From positions 248,001 through 312,000 of the forward strand of contig JAJJXM010000052.1 of assembly GCA_024516155.1 (NCBI GenBank): DNA of 64,000 bases. Direction: 5' to 3'. Position 1 is the stretch's first letter. Each line of letters starts with the position of its first letter. Position numbers and translations under genes: made by a program. Below, in pieces: positions 12,881-23,770 of this stretch. The notes beneath the pieces were generated by a model that saw only the letters and a program-made list of their open reading frames with translations, had not been told where the DNA came from and searched no databases. The DNA is from Pyronema omphalodes (Eukaryota; Ascomycota; Pezizomycetes; Pezizales; Pyronemataceae).

Positions 12881-15800
12881 ATGCTCGGCCGTCTCTTCAA
12901 CTCAGCAACTTCTACAGCAGCAACTTCACCGAACGGTACTCGTCCGTCTACATCACACGCCGAAGGCGACGAAATCCATACCCGAAACCTCCTATACCCC
13001 GACTCCTCGTCCTCAGTCTCCTCATCTTTCCATTCTTCCTACAGCTTAGGTCAGCAATCACAGAGTAGTGTAGCTACTAGCGTTAGCCTCGGCGATATTG
13101 ATCTCGATCCTCTGCGGGATGTGCGCGTCGTTATCGCCCAGGATGCCACTAGCTTGGAGCAGAAACTGGTGTTATTCGATTCCAAACCACCACTTGGAAC
13201 GTCACCATCTTTCGAAGAAGGACCTACTTCGCCCAACCTAGGTGGAGGTACTTACGGGCGATCCCGACGAAGAAATCAACAATATCCACCTCATGCGCCT
13301 GGCACAGATGATGAGTTACGCATCTTCACCGACTGCATGTTTGGCGTTGCACCTTTGTCCTACAAAGGACCATCCACTAAGGTGCATACACTCCCGAGTA
13401 TCGAAGACCGGAGATCATCTCTCACAAACACTTCTCCCACAACATCGCGGAGAGGATCACTGGGTTTTGAGCTACGCCCACCGACAAATCGCCAACAGGA
13501 GAGTGTGAAACAGCAACCCCAACCCCACACGTCTCAGCCTGCAAAGGAAAAGCGCCAATCGGTTATGATCACTCGACTCTTTTCAGTGGTCATCCCCCCT
13601 TGTCCCACACCGGCAGTTATTGATGGGGGTCGCAATATTAACATTCCCCAACCAGCGGGATCTGGGGAACATACTGCCACTCCAACTAGCTCAGTTGGTT
13701 CCACAAGTGGTTTTCCGTTTCCAAAATTTGGGGGTGGTCAGACAGCTCCTTCCATTACCCCGAAGCACATACGACCTTCCAAGGTTTCCATGTACGCAAT
13801 CGGCTTAATAATCTCCCTCCCGCCCTCAGCAAGTCCTTCGACAGTAACCTTTCCGACACGCTGTTGCTACCATAAGCCGTTCCTTACATACGACTCCGAA
13901 TTCCCCCACCGTCACGAGTTCTGCTGTCCTACACCGCCTAGTTACGATGAAGAATACTCGACTATTGCTTCGGGTAGCATCAAGGGCGACTGCGCGGCAG
14001 AGGATTTGCACACGACAGCTGCAGTAAACGACTGGCGAATGGATCTAGTCGCTACTCACTGGGATGTTATTCTTCGCGCGCTGTCAGATCTACAGCAGGT
14101 TGCACAAGCGCGGATCCTCGAGAACCTGACATCAGCTCGTTTGGTATCACCACAACCGATGGTTTCCACTCAGATGAATGGAAGAAAGTACCTTAACGAC
14201 AGATGCGAACTCCGGAAGATGGGCTTGATGCGCGACGACATTGTTCGTTCAGAGGTCGAACGTCTTCGATGGCGTGTTGTTTCTGGGATCCGGACTCCCC
14301 GTGTGGTAGTTGGTCAAGGTCGATGGGATCGTTGGCGAGAAGAAGCAAAGTGGGCGAATCATCGCTTTGGAGGCAGGGATACGCATTTGTCAGTTAATCC
14401 CGTTGTTTGGCCCTTTGATTATGTTCTGCATTTACGCCGCCTGGCACTCTGCAGAACCTCATACTAGGATTACGTTGCTAACTGTTCGTGCAGCTTCTTC
14501 TTGACGCTTCTAACCGCCTTTCTTGGTCATCACACAGAGTGGCTCGATGCATTGGGACCGGAGCCATATAAGCGCCGTCATAAGCAGCAGCTTAAGGCGC
14601 GCTCAAACCCCGAAGAGAGCGCCATTCGTTACAGGACCGTGCTGTTATCAAACGACCGTATCGCTGCACGTCGATTGATTTATCTTTTATCGACATTTTT
14701 GCCAGCAAAGGCGCAGCAGACCCTTGATGCATTGCATCCTTCTTCTAGAACAAGCTCAATTAACTACCTTTCACAATCGCCTCCTAATTTCTCTGCAGCA
14801 GGAACCAGGAGTGCACCCGGTAGCCAATATGGATCACTTCGCAGGAAGGCCAGAAAGAAGCCCAGCAAGTTGAACGTGGCTGTATCTAGCGAGACTGAAG
14901 CAGACGACACAGAGGATCTTTCAGATTGGCCGATTGCAGAAAGCAGTAGCAATCCTACGTCGAATAATGGATCAGCTCTTCAGCTCCCGCTTGCTCCTGG
15001 AATGCGCAAATCGGAGTCCACCGGAACTTTGACTACTTTGCCAAGTTCAGCCACATGCGTAGCGTCAGCTGGCGCTCGGAATCGCCCCAATAGCAGCGGA
15101 TCTGCGGCTAGTATCAACCTCCTGTCAACTCTGAAACGCAATAATACGTCAGACAGCACCTGGAGTAGCATACTCACTTTCTGGTCCGCACCTAAATCAA
15201 CGATTTCCACTGCTGCATCGTCTGAGGTTGCAGACCTTGGCGACTTTGATGAGCCAATTCTTCCGCCCCCGTTCTCGCCTATCCTTTCGGCTGGTGACTA
15301 TCCAAGGATGGAGCAGTTGAGTATTGATGATGTCGACGGCGCTCTTAATGTTCCCTTGGACCTTACCTCACCACTGTCCAGTCCACCGCAATGGACCATG
15401 CCAAATATCCATGCCCACCTGGACCCCGACCCACTAACTACCCATGTCGCTGGATGGAACGATGAGCACTTTCACCCTGACTTTTTGGTGCAGTCTGTCA
15501 AACCATACCCAGAGGTTGAAAGAGACATTAAGCGAGCCATGCGCATGGAGCCCACACCCAATAATCGCTACGATTCTACATCGGAGGACAGATGGGTGAT
15601 AGTTTCTGAATGTCTAGTTGCAGATGCAAGGTCACATAAGATTAAGCGAATCACGCTCCGAAGAAGAGCAATTGTACCGGCGGTTACACAACAGGGAATG
15701 CCTATCCCTACCGCCATCCCAGAAGAGGAAGAGGAAGAAGAGAGATGGGATGAAGAGTTTATGCACGATGTTGAAGACACCATTGCTACTGCGATTGAGG

Positions 15801-15943
15801 AGGTTTGTTCCAATGAAGGAATTGATGTTGCAGATGCTGTTTTAGGAGCGTTGCAAAGAGTTGTGAATCAAGTCATTGGCGGAGGAATTGATGAGAGATG
15901 GGGAGGGAATGTTTTAACAGAGGGGATTAGTCGGTGGATGTGA
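12881..15943 (+). CDS. Lst4/folliculin-interacting (FNIP) family protein
   Basis: Two exons, 12,881-14,388 and 14,494-15,943, joined across a 105-nt intron (gtcagt...gtgcag with a gctaact branch site). They give about 985 aa. The join restores a continuous conserved stretch: RWDRWREEAKWANHRFGG, then T-H-F-F-L-T-L-L-T-A-F-L-G. The N-terminal block DVRVVIAQDATSLEQKLVLF (residues about 80-99) resembles the FNIP N-terminal DENN-type region. A later block around KVSMYAIGLIISLP fits the next DENN segment. Between them lie long Ser/Thr/Pro-rich linkers, as expected of this family. In yeast Lst4 pairs with Lst7 (folliculin) as a GAP for Gtr/Rag GTPases in amino-acid signalling to TORC1 at the vacuole. 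The ATG at 12,881 was chosen because the upstream in-frame extension is not conserved-looking. Family assignment is from remembered motifs. Confidence 0.75.
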
Positions 15944-17726
15944 GTTTGCGAGTGAGTTGCGTTTTGCATGGTGAGGTGTGTATTATTATGGGTGTCATTG
16001 GTTTTTTTCTTCTTTTTTGCTTCTTGAAGCATACCAATTGTTTTTTTTTTCCTCTGTTTTATCTGGTTCTCTCATGGTTTTTCTGGTTCCTTGTTCGCCG
16101 TTTCGATGGTAGAGGCGTTGGGGTTGTATCATAGTCATTGTTTTTTTTTGTTTTCTTTTTTGGGTCAGGGGAATGCCGGTGCGGGTCTGCGGTTCACTGT
16201 TTTTTTTTGTAGCATTGTTTCTAAGGAGGTAGCGGGAGCATAGTCCTTTTTTTTTTCTTCCTTTCTTTTCTTTTCTTTACTACTTACCTGATGGATGAAG
16301 GTTAGGTACAGGTATTTGAAGCGAGTTATGTTGTTTTTTTTAGTTGATCGAAGATATCCTGATGGAAATAAGCTTTTTTTTTTCTTCTTCTTTTTTTATC
16401 TTTTATCTTTTATCTGTTATCGTTTTTATCCTTATCTTACTACTCTAATGTTGAGAGAACCCCGATGCCGATTCAGAGTTTTAGCTGCTTATATATTTCA
16501 AAGGAGAGTTGTTGGAGATATTAATTCTTAATCATTTGTCCATGAGGAGAATTTTTTGTGATTATTGATTGATTGTGATTTGGAGTGGTGTTGCTTGTGG
16601 TTTGGTGTGGTGTTGCTTGTGAGTACTCTGGATCTGGAACCTGGCGGGAGCTGCAACCTGGGTAGATGGATAGATGGATGTATACCCCCTTCTCCATATA
16701 TACTGAGCTTTATGCTCCGGTTCTCGGTACTGGAAGACCTTACCCTAACACCCCCCCCCCCCCCCCCCCTCCCTCCAAAGAGCAGCATGTTAGGCTTTAA
16801 ACTCCAGAATACAGTACAAATAACTTTCCCATCACGAGAAAAATAGTGAATAGTGAAACAAGTTACGTCCCCCCCATAGCACCCAGTCCACATAGTACCA
16901 ATCACGGAATATCACACGCTTCGTTCGTTCGATTAATACCGATACCGATACCGATACTGAAATTCTTGATATTCTTGATAGTTTTGTTGAGAGCTGTAGG
17001 TGCCAGGTAGGAGATGTGAGGGCTGGTTTGAATGATGTTGCCGGAAATGAAAGCAGAGTGTATGCAAGGGATTAGGGAATTTGGAATTTGGAATTTGGGA
17101 TTTGAAGTTTCATCGATGCTGTAGGTAGAGTACGCGGCTACTCCGGGTTGCGGGGGATGAATTAACATGGAGATGGAGTTATAGGTTTTTATAAATGTAG
17201 GGAGGTTATAGGAAATGTATTGCTGTATTGCTGTATTGCTGTATTTCTTTTCTTTATTAATCCTTCCCCTTTCCTTCTCCTTCTCCTCCCCCCAACACCC
17301 CCCCCCCCCCCCACACACACCCCACCACCAGCAACCAAAAAAACCAAAACCATCACCTCCATAAAAAAAACAATCACCCAGCATCCCCGCTGGCTCTGCT
17401 ATCTTTACCCGGCGCCCTTGGAAATTGGAACTTGGAACTTGGAACTTGGAATATATCCACGGCATCTCGATTCCCTGTATGTATTCCCTCCAATAGCAGC
17501 AGCACTGGCAGGAGGATTAATGATGGGATGGGGTTATCTCCAGAGTCTACAGCGACGATGGAGCGACGATGGAGAGGAGGGGAGGGGAGGGGGAGATATA
17601 CCTTGGGGTAATGAGTAAGACTGGATGTTTGCCTAGGGTTAGGGGTTGGGAAAGATGGTTGTTGATATGGTAGTACCACTGATAGGAGGAGGAGGAGGAG
17701 GAGGAGGAGGGGGGGGGGGGGGGGTG
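15944..17726. other. Intergenic, T-rich then mononucleotide-run-rich
   Basis: This is the 3' flank of the Lst4/FNIP gene, with many T8-T10 runs at 16,000-16,400. Further on are poly-C runs at 16,751-16,769 and about 17,297-17,312, and a GGA/G tract at 17,685-17,724. I see no supported gene; frames here consist mainly of low-complexity residues. Confidence 0.5.
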
Positions 17727-17965
17727 TACCATGGCTTTCAACTTTGTTCTCGGGAGCCGGGTAGAAGATGGGTAGATGGGTTATAACTTATCAACCTCCA
17801 GGGATTCAGATTTGTTAGCAACCGGCTTTCGGTCTGGTGGGAGATATTGGTATTCAATGCTGAAAACGGGGTGGGTAGGCGGAACTGGGAATTTACCTTG
17901 ATTGCTTTATTAGTATAAGATAATGAATACTGGATAGGTACAGGTGCTGTAGGATGTTTGAGTTC

Positions 17966-17989
17966 GACATGAAGGACCGACGGTAGGGT
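17966..17989 (-). promoter_or_regulatory. Degenerate family-A promoter element
   Basis: GACATGAAGGACCGACGGTA and following bases match the minus-strand form of the element seen upstream of A3, A5, A6 and A8 at most positions. It sits in the flank of relic A2. Confidence 0.45.
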
Positions 17990-18295
17990 CTGAGGTTCCT
18001 GCTACATGGCGGTGAACCGGGGTGCTAGCATTTTTGTTATGTCATATACTCCCTAGTCCGGGGGATTTGGAACTTTTGTCAGTGGGTGTGTAAACTGGAT
18101 GTTATGATAGTCTTACACTATTCTCTGTGCTCGGTTCTCTCGGTGAGAATCTTGGTATGCTGATTTGCTGGGTGCTTTAATATTTAGGAAGTCGTTACTG
18201 TTTACCCGAAATAATGAGTGGTATCGATGATGAGATTCAGTTGAAAGTATGACTGAAAATTTTAGCGGGGATTCTGTTTTTTTTTTCTTTTTTTT

Positions 18296-18533
18296 TCTTT
18301 TCTTTCTTTCCTTTTCTTTCCTTTTCTTTTCTTTTCTTTTCTTTTCTTTTCTTTTCTTTTCTTTCTTTTCTTTTCTTTTCTTTTCTTTTCTTTTCTTTTC
18401 TTTTCTTTTCTTTTCTTTTCTTTTCTTTTCTTTTCTTTTCTTTTCTTTTCTTTTCTTTTCTTTTCTTTTCTTTTCTTTTCTTTTCTTTTCTTTTCTTTTC
18501 TTTTCTTTTCTTTTCTTTTCTTTTCTTTTCTTT
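18296..18533. repeat. (TTTTC)n pentanucleotide array
   Basis: A nearly pure TTTTC array of about 240 bp, with TTTC and TTTCC variants at its left end. It interrupts the flank of relic A2. An open frame through it encodes only F/S/L repeats. Confidence 0.95.
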
Positions 18534-18984
18534 ATGTTCTTGATTAGTCTAGGGACAAGATGAGGAAAACCGCCAGTGATGAGGAAATTTACCTTATGTT
18601 GAGATTAAATGATACCTTATGCTCATCATGTATCAAGATCTGGCCCCTTAGTAGGCTATGTCCCGCGTCGGAAGTGGGATATGGGATGCGGGATGTATAT
18701 TTCCTTAACATCCGGATTCTCTGGACTTATACGCGGAATATTTTCTTTTCTTTGCTCCTCAAGACTGAGTAGTTTTAATTGTTCTTGTGTGCGGTTTAGA
18801 TATTCCAGAGGCTGTTTAGCGGGTTTGGCATAGACTATACATTATCTGTTATGCTAGGCAGAGAAACCTTGGCTGCATTCATAACAATATATGGATGAAT
18901 ATTTGGGGTTGAGGAACATATTGGTCCCGCGATGAAGATACTTAGGCACCCAAGACAGAAGCTTTTTGGTTCTACAGAACACGA

Positions 18985-20252
18985 GGGATCAATATTTGTG
19001 GATTACGAGATGTTGGGAAGGATTTATTCGAACCGTGTAAATAATGTCGAGAAGACGTTGAAGCATCTTGACGCCGCAAAAGCCACCGAAGAAACCGCTA
19101 AGACTGGGAAAAAAGAAAGCTGGACGCAACGATAATTCCGACGGCGATGAGTATATATAGCTACGACTATGACGGTAGATAGTAGATACCCTTCGAATTC
19201 AGTCCTGCTACATTATTACCCCTCCAAATCCCCCGAATCCTCTGAATCCGAAGAAGAGAAACTTCGACTGGAAGACCCAAGTTCCTACCGTCCTTCGACA
19301 AAAGACGAGCTGCCAATCGCAGAGTCGGTGACTCGGTGGTACACGGATTCTCATTTCCCCAGAAGCGGTGGGTAAAGTTCTTCTGACTTCATCGATTTTG
19401 AAATCTTGTCACTCCCCCAATTTGGAACCCTCAGGCATATTCCCATCTCGTTTTACCGGCGGTACTGTGCACAGAAGATACTCATCAAGGCCCTGCGGCC
19501 CCTTCCCTGGTAGAAACACATGTCAAGGGTCGACCAGAGCAGATTCGATGATTTCATTTCCGGCAACTCGCAAGGGGAGAGGATTGGTAGCAGCTAGCTA
19601 TACTGCATGGACCCCCAGGAGTAGGAAAGACATTGATTCGTTGACGGCAGACGGTTGCACATGCTGCTACCTTCTAAAAGGCCGTTGTACTGTGTATCCT
19701 CCGGAGAGCTATGAACCGAGGCAAGCGAGCTGGAGAGGCTTAGAATCTTGCTGTAATTCTTGACATGGCTATTACTTTCTTGGAAATCGGTGGTGCTGCT
19801 GGATGAGGCTGATGTATTCCTGGAGAAACGTTCTGAGCATGGTTTGAAGCGGAATATGTTGGATTTAACTTTCGATCTTCTTGAGGTTGTGGGAACCTGG
19901 AGTATTATGAAGGGATCTTGTTCTTGACGACCAATAGAGTGGCAACATTACATGAGGCGTTTCAGAGTAGGTCCTTGGATTCATGTCTCGTTGAGGTATT
20001 CTGACTTGGATAAGAACGTAGGAGGAAGGTCTGGGGTAATGTCTAGGAGAAGGTGGAGGGAATGGAACTTTCGGACCGGGATTTGGAGACTTTGGCGGAG
20101 TATGGGCTCAATGGTAGAGAGATCAAGAATGCAATTGGGACAGCGAAGACGCTTGCGGACGCGGAGGGGGAAATGTTGACAGTGGAGAGGCTGAAGGTAG
20201 TGCTGGGCATCCAGATGGAGTTTGAGAGGGATATGAAGAGGGACGATCTTTG
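18985..20252 (+). pseudogene. Decayed AAA+ ATPase (left-arm copy)
   Basis: This is a broken copy of the intact ATPase at 40,394-42,592. It starts inside the gene, at the part encoding V-D-x-E-x-x-G-R-I, so the whole N-terminal third is missing. Frame changes follow: the linker block SEDNSDGDEYGY is interrupted near 19,130-19,200, and the Walker A region (GPPGVGKT near 19,610-19,635) is followed by an in-frame stop. The Walker B/DEADVFLE part (19,795-19,830) and the C-terminal DLETLAEYxLNGREIKNAIG (20,080-20,140) are recognisable in different frames. It is convergent with the intact small gene A3. No functional ATPase can be made from it. Confidence 0.85.
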
Positions 20253-20595
20253 AGAATACTGATGACGAAAGAAGGGGCCGAGAATTATGGTGTTGTCAAC
20301 CTGGAGGCGGAAAGAGAGTAATAAAATTGTACGAAAGTATAGAAAATCACAGAATTTTTGTTTATTAACTGTTCATTAACTGTTTATGGATTGATTTATT
20401 TGTTCCTTGAATTATACCGGGATACAAGCTTGAAAAATCACAAAACAGTAATAACGAATTATCTGTGTTTCGTTGCTGGGGTCCGTGATACTCAGTACAT
20501 TGTAAAAGAACAAAAACACATTGTATCTCGCATGGTGGGCTACAACCATCCATCACAAGCTTATCGTCGGCGTTACAGTCGAGCTGTTTCGAAAA
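20253..20595. other. Spacer between decayed AAA+ copy and A3
   Basis: This convergent 3'-3' spacer is nearly identical to the complement of 40,063-40,393 in the right arm. I see no gene. Confidence 0.7.
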
Positions 20596-21281
20596 CTACT
20601 GTTTCTCCTGCTCGATATCCTTGCTCTTCTGTGCGCGTCGGAAGATACGACCGTCTGCACTGATCATAGGTCCCAAGCCCCCAACACCTGCAGCGCCGAG
20701 GACAAAGCTGGCCTCGTAGTCCGAGAGGGAGCGCGGCTTGGAGCGAGCCGGGTGTCCTTGCTGCACCTTCTCGCCTCCGTCGGCAGCTTGAGAGGTGTAA
20801 GTGGACTGATCGTCCCCAGAGGGTTGTTGATTCTCGGAACCAGTTGATGGAGGATCAATGCTTGAATTGGCTCTGGGACGGCTACCAAAGATCGCCGAAA
20901 CTGCATTACCTGAGAATCCACCAAGAGAAGAGGCGGCAACTGGAAGCATGCCCATGTTGGCCAGAGCTGCTGTGATTGTGTTGCGTCTGGGACGGCGAGC
21001 AGGGGAGATATCCTGGCGACGATATGTTAGTGATGCTGTGATGGGGACAACTATTTGTACAAACACGGGTAAAAAGAAAAGAATGATACGGAAAGCGAAT
21101 GAGGAAATATACCATGGCAATCTCCTCATGGACTACTGCAGTGGACGACTTTGAGGACTCGTCGACCTTTTCAGGAGTCTCTGGCACGTTAACAACGCCT
21201 TTGTCCGTCTAGAAAAATGTATTAGTACCTCAAGCTATAAACAAAGTAGACAATTGGCATTTATCGTAGATGACTTACCAT
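20596..21281 (-). CDS. Family A small protein, copy A3 (intact, 171 aa)
   Basis: Three exons on the minus strand: the ATG alone (21,279-21,281), 21,113-21,208, and 20,596-21,012, with introns of 70 and 100 nt (GTAAGT and GTATAT donors). All splice junctions are phase 0. The protein begins M-T-D-K-G-V-V-N-V-P-E. Exon 3 starts DISPARRPRRNTITAALANM, passes an Ala/Gly-rich segment (VAASSLGGFSGNAVSAIFGS) and a polar Gln/Ser/Gly linker, and ends with SLSDYEASFVLGAAGVGGLG followed by P-M-I-S-A-D-G-R-I-F-R-R and a charged tail. It is about 90% like A6 in the other arm. There is no start-type signal peptide and no known domain I can name. Function unknown. The neighbouring ATPase copy is dead, so this gene has outlived its partner. 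Confidence 0.75.
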
Positions 21282-21350
21282 GTTTCTTCGCGGTGGGGGT
21301 AAACGATGGATGGACGGCTATTGCACAAAGACAGTTGGATGTTGTAGTCT

Positions 21351-21374
21351 GACATGGAAGACCTGCTGTAAGGC
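21351..21374 (-). promoter_or_regulatory. Conserved family-A promoter element (A3)
   Basis: On the minus strand this reads GCCTTACAGCAGGTCTTCCA then TGTC, and ends 69 nt upstream of the A3 start codon. The same element occurs at 66-69 nt upstream of A5, A6 and A8. It may be a transcription-factor site or core promoter piece. Confidence 0.6.
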
Positions 21375-22048
21375 TAGAAGCCCCTGCTGCATGGTGGTTG
21401 ACAGGGGATGGCATCGCTGCCTTTGTGCCATCCGCTGCGGTAGAACTTACCGCAGCCTGGGGACATCTTGTACTTTGTCAGCGGAAATAAGAATCTCAAT
21501 GCATTCGTAATGTTACCCTGTCCTTTTTCTTCAGGATCCATACGATCCTCATCAGGTGGCCACAGCTATGAGGACGGGAATCTGACCCTGAACGGGCCTT
21601 TTAAATCTCAATCTGCGTGTAATCGATGAAGGAAAAGGTTTATGTTCAATTCCCCGTAACCATTAGGTGGCAAGTGTGTATGAAATAAATCAATAAAAAA
21701 ATAAAAATAAAACAAAAATAACAAAAGAAAATGCCACCTTCTGATCAAGACATAAGCATCTTATCTTCGCCGTATTTGAATACCAGGAATGTTTGCTCGC
21801 ATAATTGGGAGGTCCTGATGGCGTTGGGGAATTCAATAATGTTTGTGGTGAGCAGTCCGGGGGTTGAAATAAGGTTCAGTATGCACCAATCTTGATGTTT
21901 CGCTTAATGACATTTAGGTCCAGGCGACAAGTCCATTAAAATGTGCAAAAAAAGCCGATAGACGGCGAGGCGGCGCGAGATATAACCTGCCGTCTAGAGG
22001 AACATTGAGCCAGGACATCTCCAGAGCCGGTAAATAGCAGAGCTATTT

Positions 22049-22150
22049 CAGGGTGCGTTTGGTTCGATTGAAAACAAAGGTTTTTTGGCCTCTTTTTACA
22101 GGTAAAAAGGGCTAAAAACGTTGTTTTCGGTTGGAATCAAACGCACCCTT
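22049..22150. mobile_element. MITE-like foldback element (about 100 bp)
   Basis: The ends are inverted: AGGGTGCGTTTGGTTCGATT on the left and ...GGTTGGAATCAAACGCACCC on the right, with GAAAACAA / TTGTTTTC continuing inward. The equivalent site of the right arm (complement near 38,600-38,615, 'tctattttaatcag') lacks it. It therefore inserted after the arms arose, or was lost from the other arm. There is no coding capacity. Confidence 0.8.
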
Positions 22151-22423
22151 AATCAGTGCGCTTTCCTGGCAGCAGATACACCAAACCTCCCCAAAATGCG
22201 GTAAACAACGAAGGTTTATGAAGGGAACCGGTCAAGAAAGCTGGTAGGTGAAGTTAACCGATAAGCGAAATCTGAGGTAATCCCAGGGGTTATCGTTTAT
22301 ATGTAACTCCGCGCTTCACGCAGCACCCGATATTCGCTATGATCTGCCGTTAGACCGCTTCGTTATTTACGATGTTATGAGGACCTTAGGTGCATCCCGT
22401 CAAATGGAAAGAGCACCTTGTCG

Positions 22424-22456
22424 CATGGCTTCGCATGGCTTCGCATGGCTTCGCTG
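22424..22456. repeat. Tandem 10-bp repeat 'catggcttcg'
   Basis: Three consecutive copies of 'catggcttcg' stand in the left arm. The right arm has one (complement at 38,318-38,330). This is a small post-duplication expansion. Confidence 0.7.
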
Positions 22457-22720
22457 TTTAACGGCCCTTGGGTGCTGTTAGCTTTATATTTCTGTTAAAT
22501 ATTACGTTGTGTTGCCTCGCCATTAATCGACATCTTCGCGGTTGCCAATGAACCGACCACTTGGCTCCAAACGTCATCAAGCGAAACGCCATAGTCTAAG
22601 ATTTCGTGGCATATATAAATCCCCTGCCCTTCCCACCACGAACAGTTTCGAATTTCCGTAGCACCATCCAATGAATCAGGCGCAAAAAGACTCTCTGCCA
22701 CGACAATACGGCAACGCGAA

Positions 22721-22816
22721 GACCTTTCGGTTCGACTGAAAACAAAATTTTTCGGTATATTTCACAGGTAAAGAGGGCTAAAAACCGTGTTTGCGGTTGG
22801 AACCAAATGTACCCTT
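22721..22816. mobile_element. Second MITE-like element, more decayed
   Basis: It shares internal and terminal strings with the element at 22,049: 'tttcggttcgactgaaaacaaa', 'acaggtaaagagggctaaaa', 'gcggttggaaccaaat.tacccttag'. The two ends are imperfect inverted repeats. It lies just beyond the end of the left inverted-duplication arm. Confidence 0.65.
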
Positions 22817-22959
22817 AGTAAATCAAAAAAAGGTCTGGGGCTGTGAAAATGACAGGACAACTCGCCGGTAAGATTACCGTAACATTGTGCCCTCGCATAC
22901 CTGCTAACAAAAGCCATGAAGCCGTAACCCTGCTGCAATTCTACGCAATACCAACGCAA

Positions 22960-23236
22960 AACCCATCACCATCCTCCGTCCGACTACAGCATCCACCCGT
23001 CTCCGTGCAATAATCCTCCCTTCATATCCCAACTCTACCGCGAAGAAATATAGTAAGTTCTCACTAATAAATGTCAATTATCTATTGTTCTTATTTTTAC
23101 AGTTCGGGGTACTGATATTTTTTTCCAGACCGACAAAGATACTATTGAGATGCCACTTCCGTCTCTACCGAAGCAAGCAAACAGGGCTCCAAATGTACAG
23201 ACAACAAGTAAAACCAGCACAAAGAAGAATGGGTAG
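22960..23236 (+). pseudogene. Family A relic A4 (start codon lost)
   Basis: The 5' part follows A6: 'cagcatccacccgtctccgtgcaata' corresponds to 39,317-39,342, and 'gcgaagaaat' is followed by ATA where A6 has ATG (23,050-23,052), then an intact GTAAGT donor. The acceptor 'tttttccag' at 23,120-23,128 precedes A-C-C-G-A-C-A-A-A-G (T-D-K-D...), as in exon 2 of other copies. The frame then diverges and stops at 23,234-23,236 without the family core. Both the start codon and the upstream element are degraded. Confidence 0.65.
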
Positions 23237-23439
23237 CAACGGGTCCAAGACATGATGTACGCTCTTGGGGGGGTGGGGGGGGGGGTCCCAGCAAGACTCT
23301 GAGCTACTGAGTCTAAGGTAAAAGCCAGAGCCTCCGATATGTATTTAAATTGCCGCATACATGATAATTTTAAGGTTGGGAACGTTCAAGAAATTCAAAT
23401 CACATTAAATAAATCAAATGAAGCGTAATGCACAATGAG

Positions 23440-23770
23440 TGAATCAAAATAACAACATCGCAACAATGTGAGAAACAGACTGTTATAATACCCTTCACAA
23501 CTTACTTCCGAGGAGGTCAAAGAAGTTACCACCATAATAATCTCAGAATTCCTTTTTCTCAGGGGTACCAGGCTGCTTTATTTGGCACGCGTCCGGCATG
23601 ATAAGGACGAGGAGATTAGGCATGCACCTGAGCTTATCTCTACGGAAGGGAATGAGAGATGTGGCTCGGCGGCTCCATTTACAGGTGATCCGAATCCTCC
23701 GATTGTCGAGGAAGAAGACAAGGAGTACGAGCTCTAAGCAGGCTATGAAGGCAATGCGGAGGGAAAAGTA
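23440..23770 (+). pseudogene. Family B relic B1
   Basis: The stretch from 23,508 matches 26,618-26,917 (for example 'gaagttaccaccataataat' against 'gaggttgccactataataat', and 'gtgatccgaatcctccga'). The part just before it matches 26,030-26,078. About 540 bp between them are absent, which removes the start and first half of the protein. A stop (taa at 23,736-23,738) falls after 'gaggaagaagacaaggagta'. The 3' flank also follows that of B2. Confidence 0.65.

Larger units (their letters stand above)
17727..18980 (-). pseudogene. Family A relic A2 (degenerate exon 2 plus 5' flank)
   Basis: Bases 17,727-17,835 resemble exon 2 of A7 (55,648-55,728): both carry 'accat(g/a)gctt..tgttctcg', 'tatcaacctcc(a)gg(g)a' and 'gatttgttarc' strings, read on the minus strand. 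The similarity continues into the A7 5' flank: 17,940-18,980 follows 55,870-56,600, including 'ctgtttagcgggtttggcatag' against 'ctgtt.agcgtgcttggcatag'. A promoter-element copy remains at 17,966-17,989. Exon 3 is missing and a long (TTTTC)n tract has expanded inside the flank, so this is a dead copy. Alignment was by eye; borders are approximate. Confidence 0.55.
18985..22690. repeat. Left arm of a 3.5-3.7 kb inverted duplication
   Basis: Read on the minus strand, this segment follows 38,090-41,575 in order: a piece of the AAA+ gene, the intergenic spacer, the family-A gene, then about 1.3 kb of flank. Landmark matches are 'ctatgatctgccgttagacc' (22,338-) with its complement near 38,400; 'gattttctatactttcgtac' against 20,330-20,350; and the small-gene exons. 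Differences include a foldback insertion at 22,049-22,150 and an expanded 10-bp repeat at about 22,424, both on this arm only. Confidence 0.85.

Noticed and set aside
16900..17480. 187-codon minus frame near 17 kb
   Set aside because: Crosses poly-C and GT-rich simple sequence and has no family resemblance.
18249..18563. 104-codon frame rich in F, S and L
   Set aside because: Pure product of the (TTTTC)n array.
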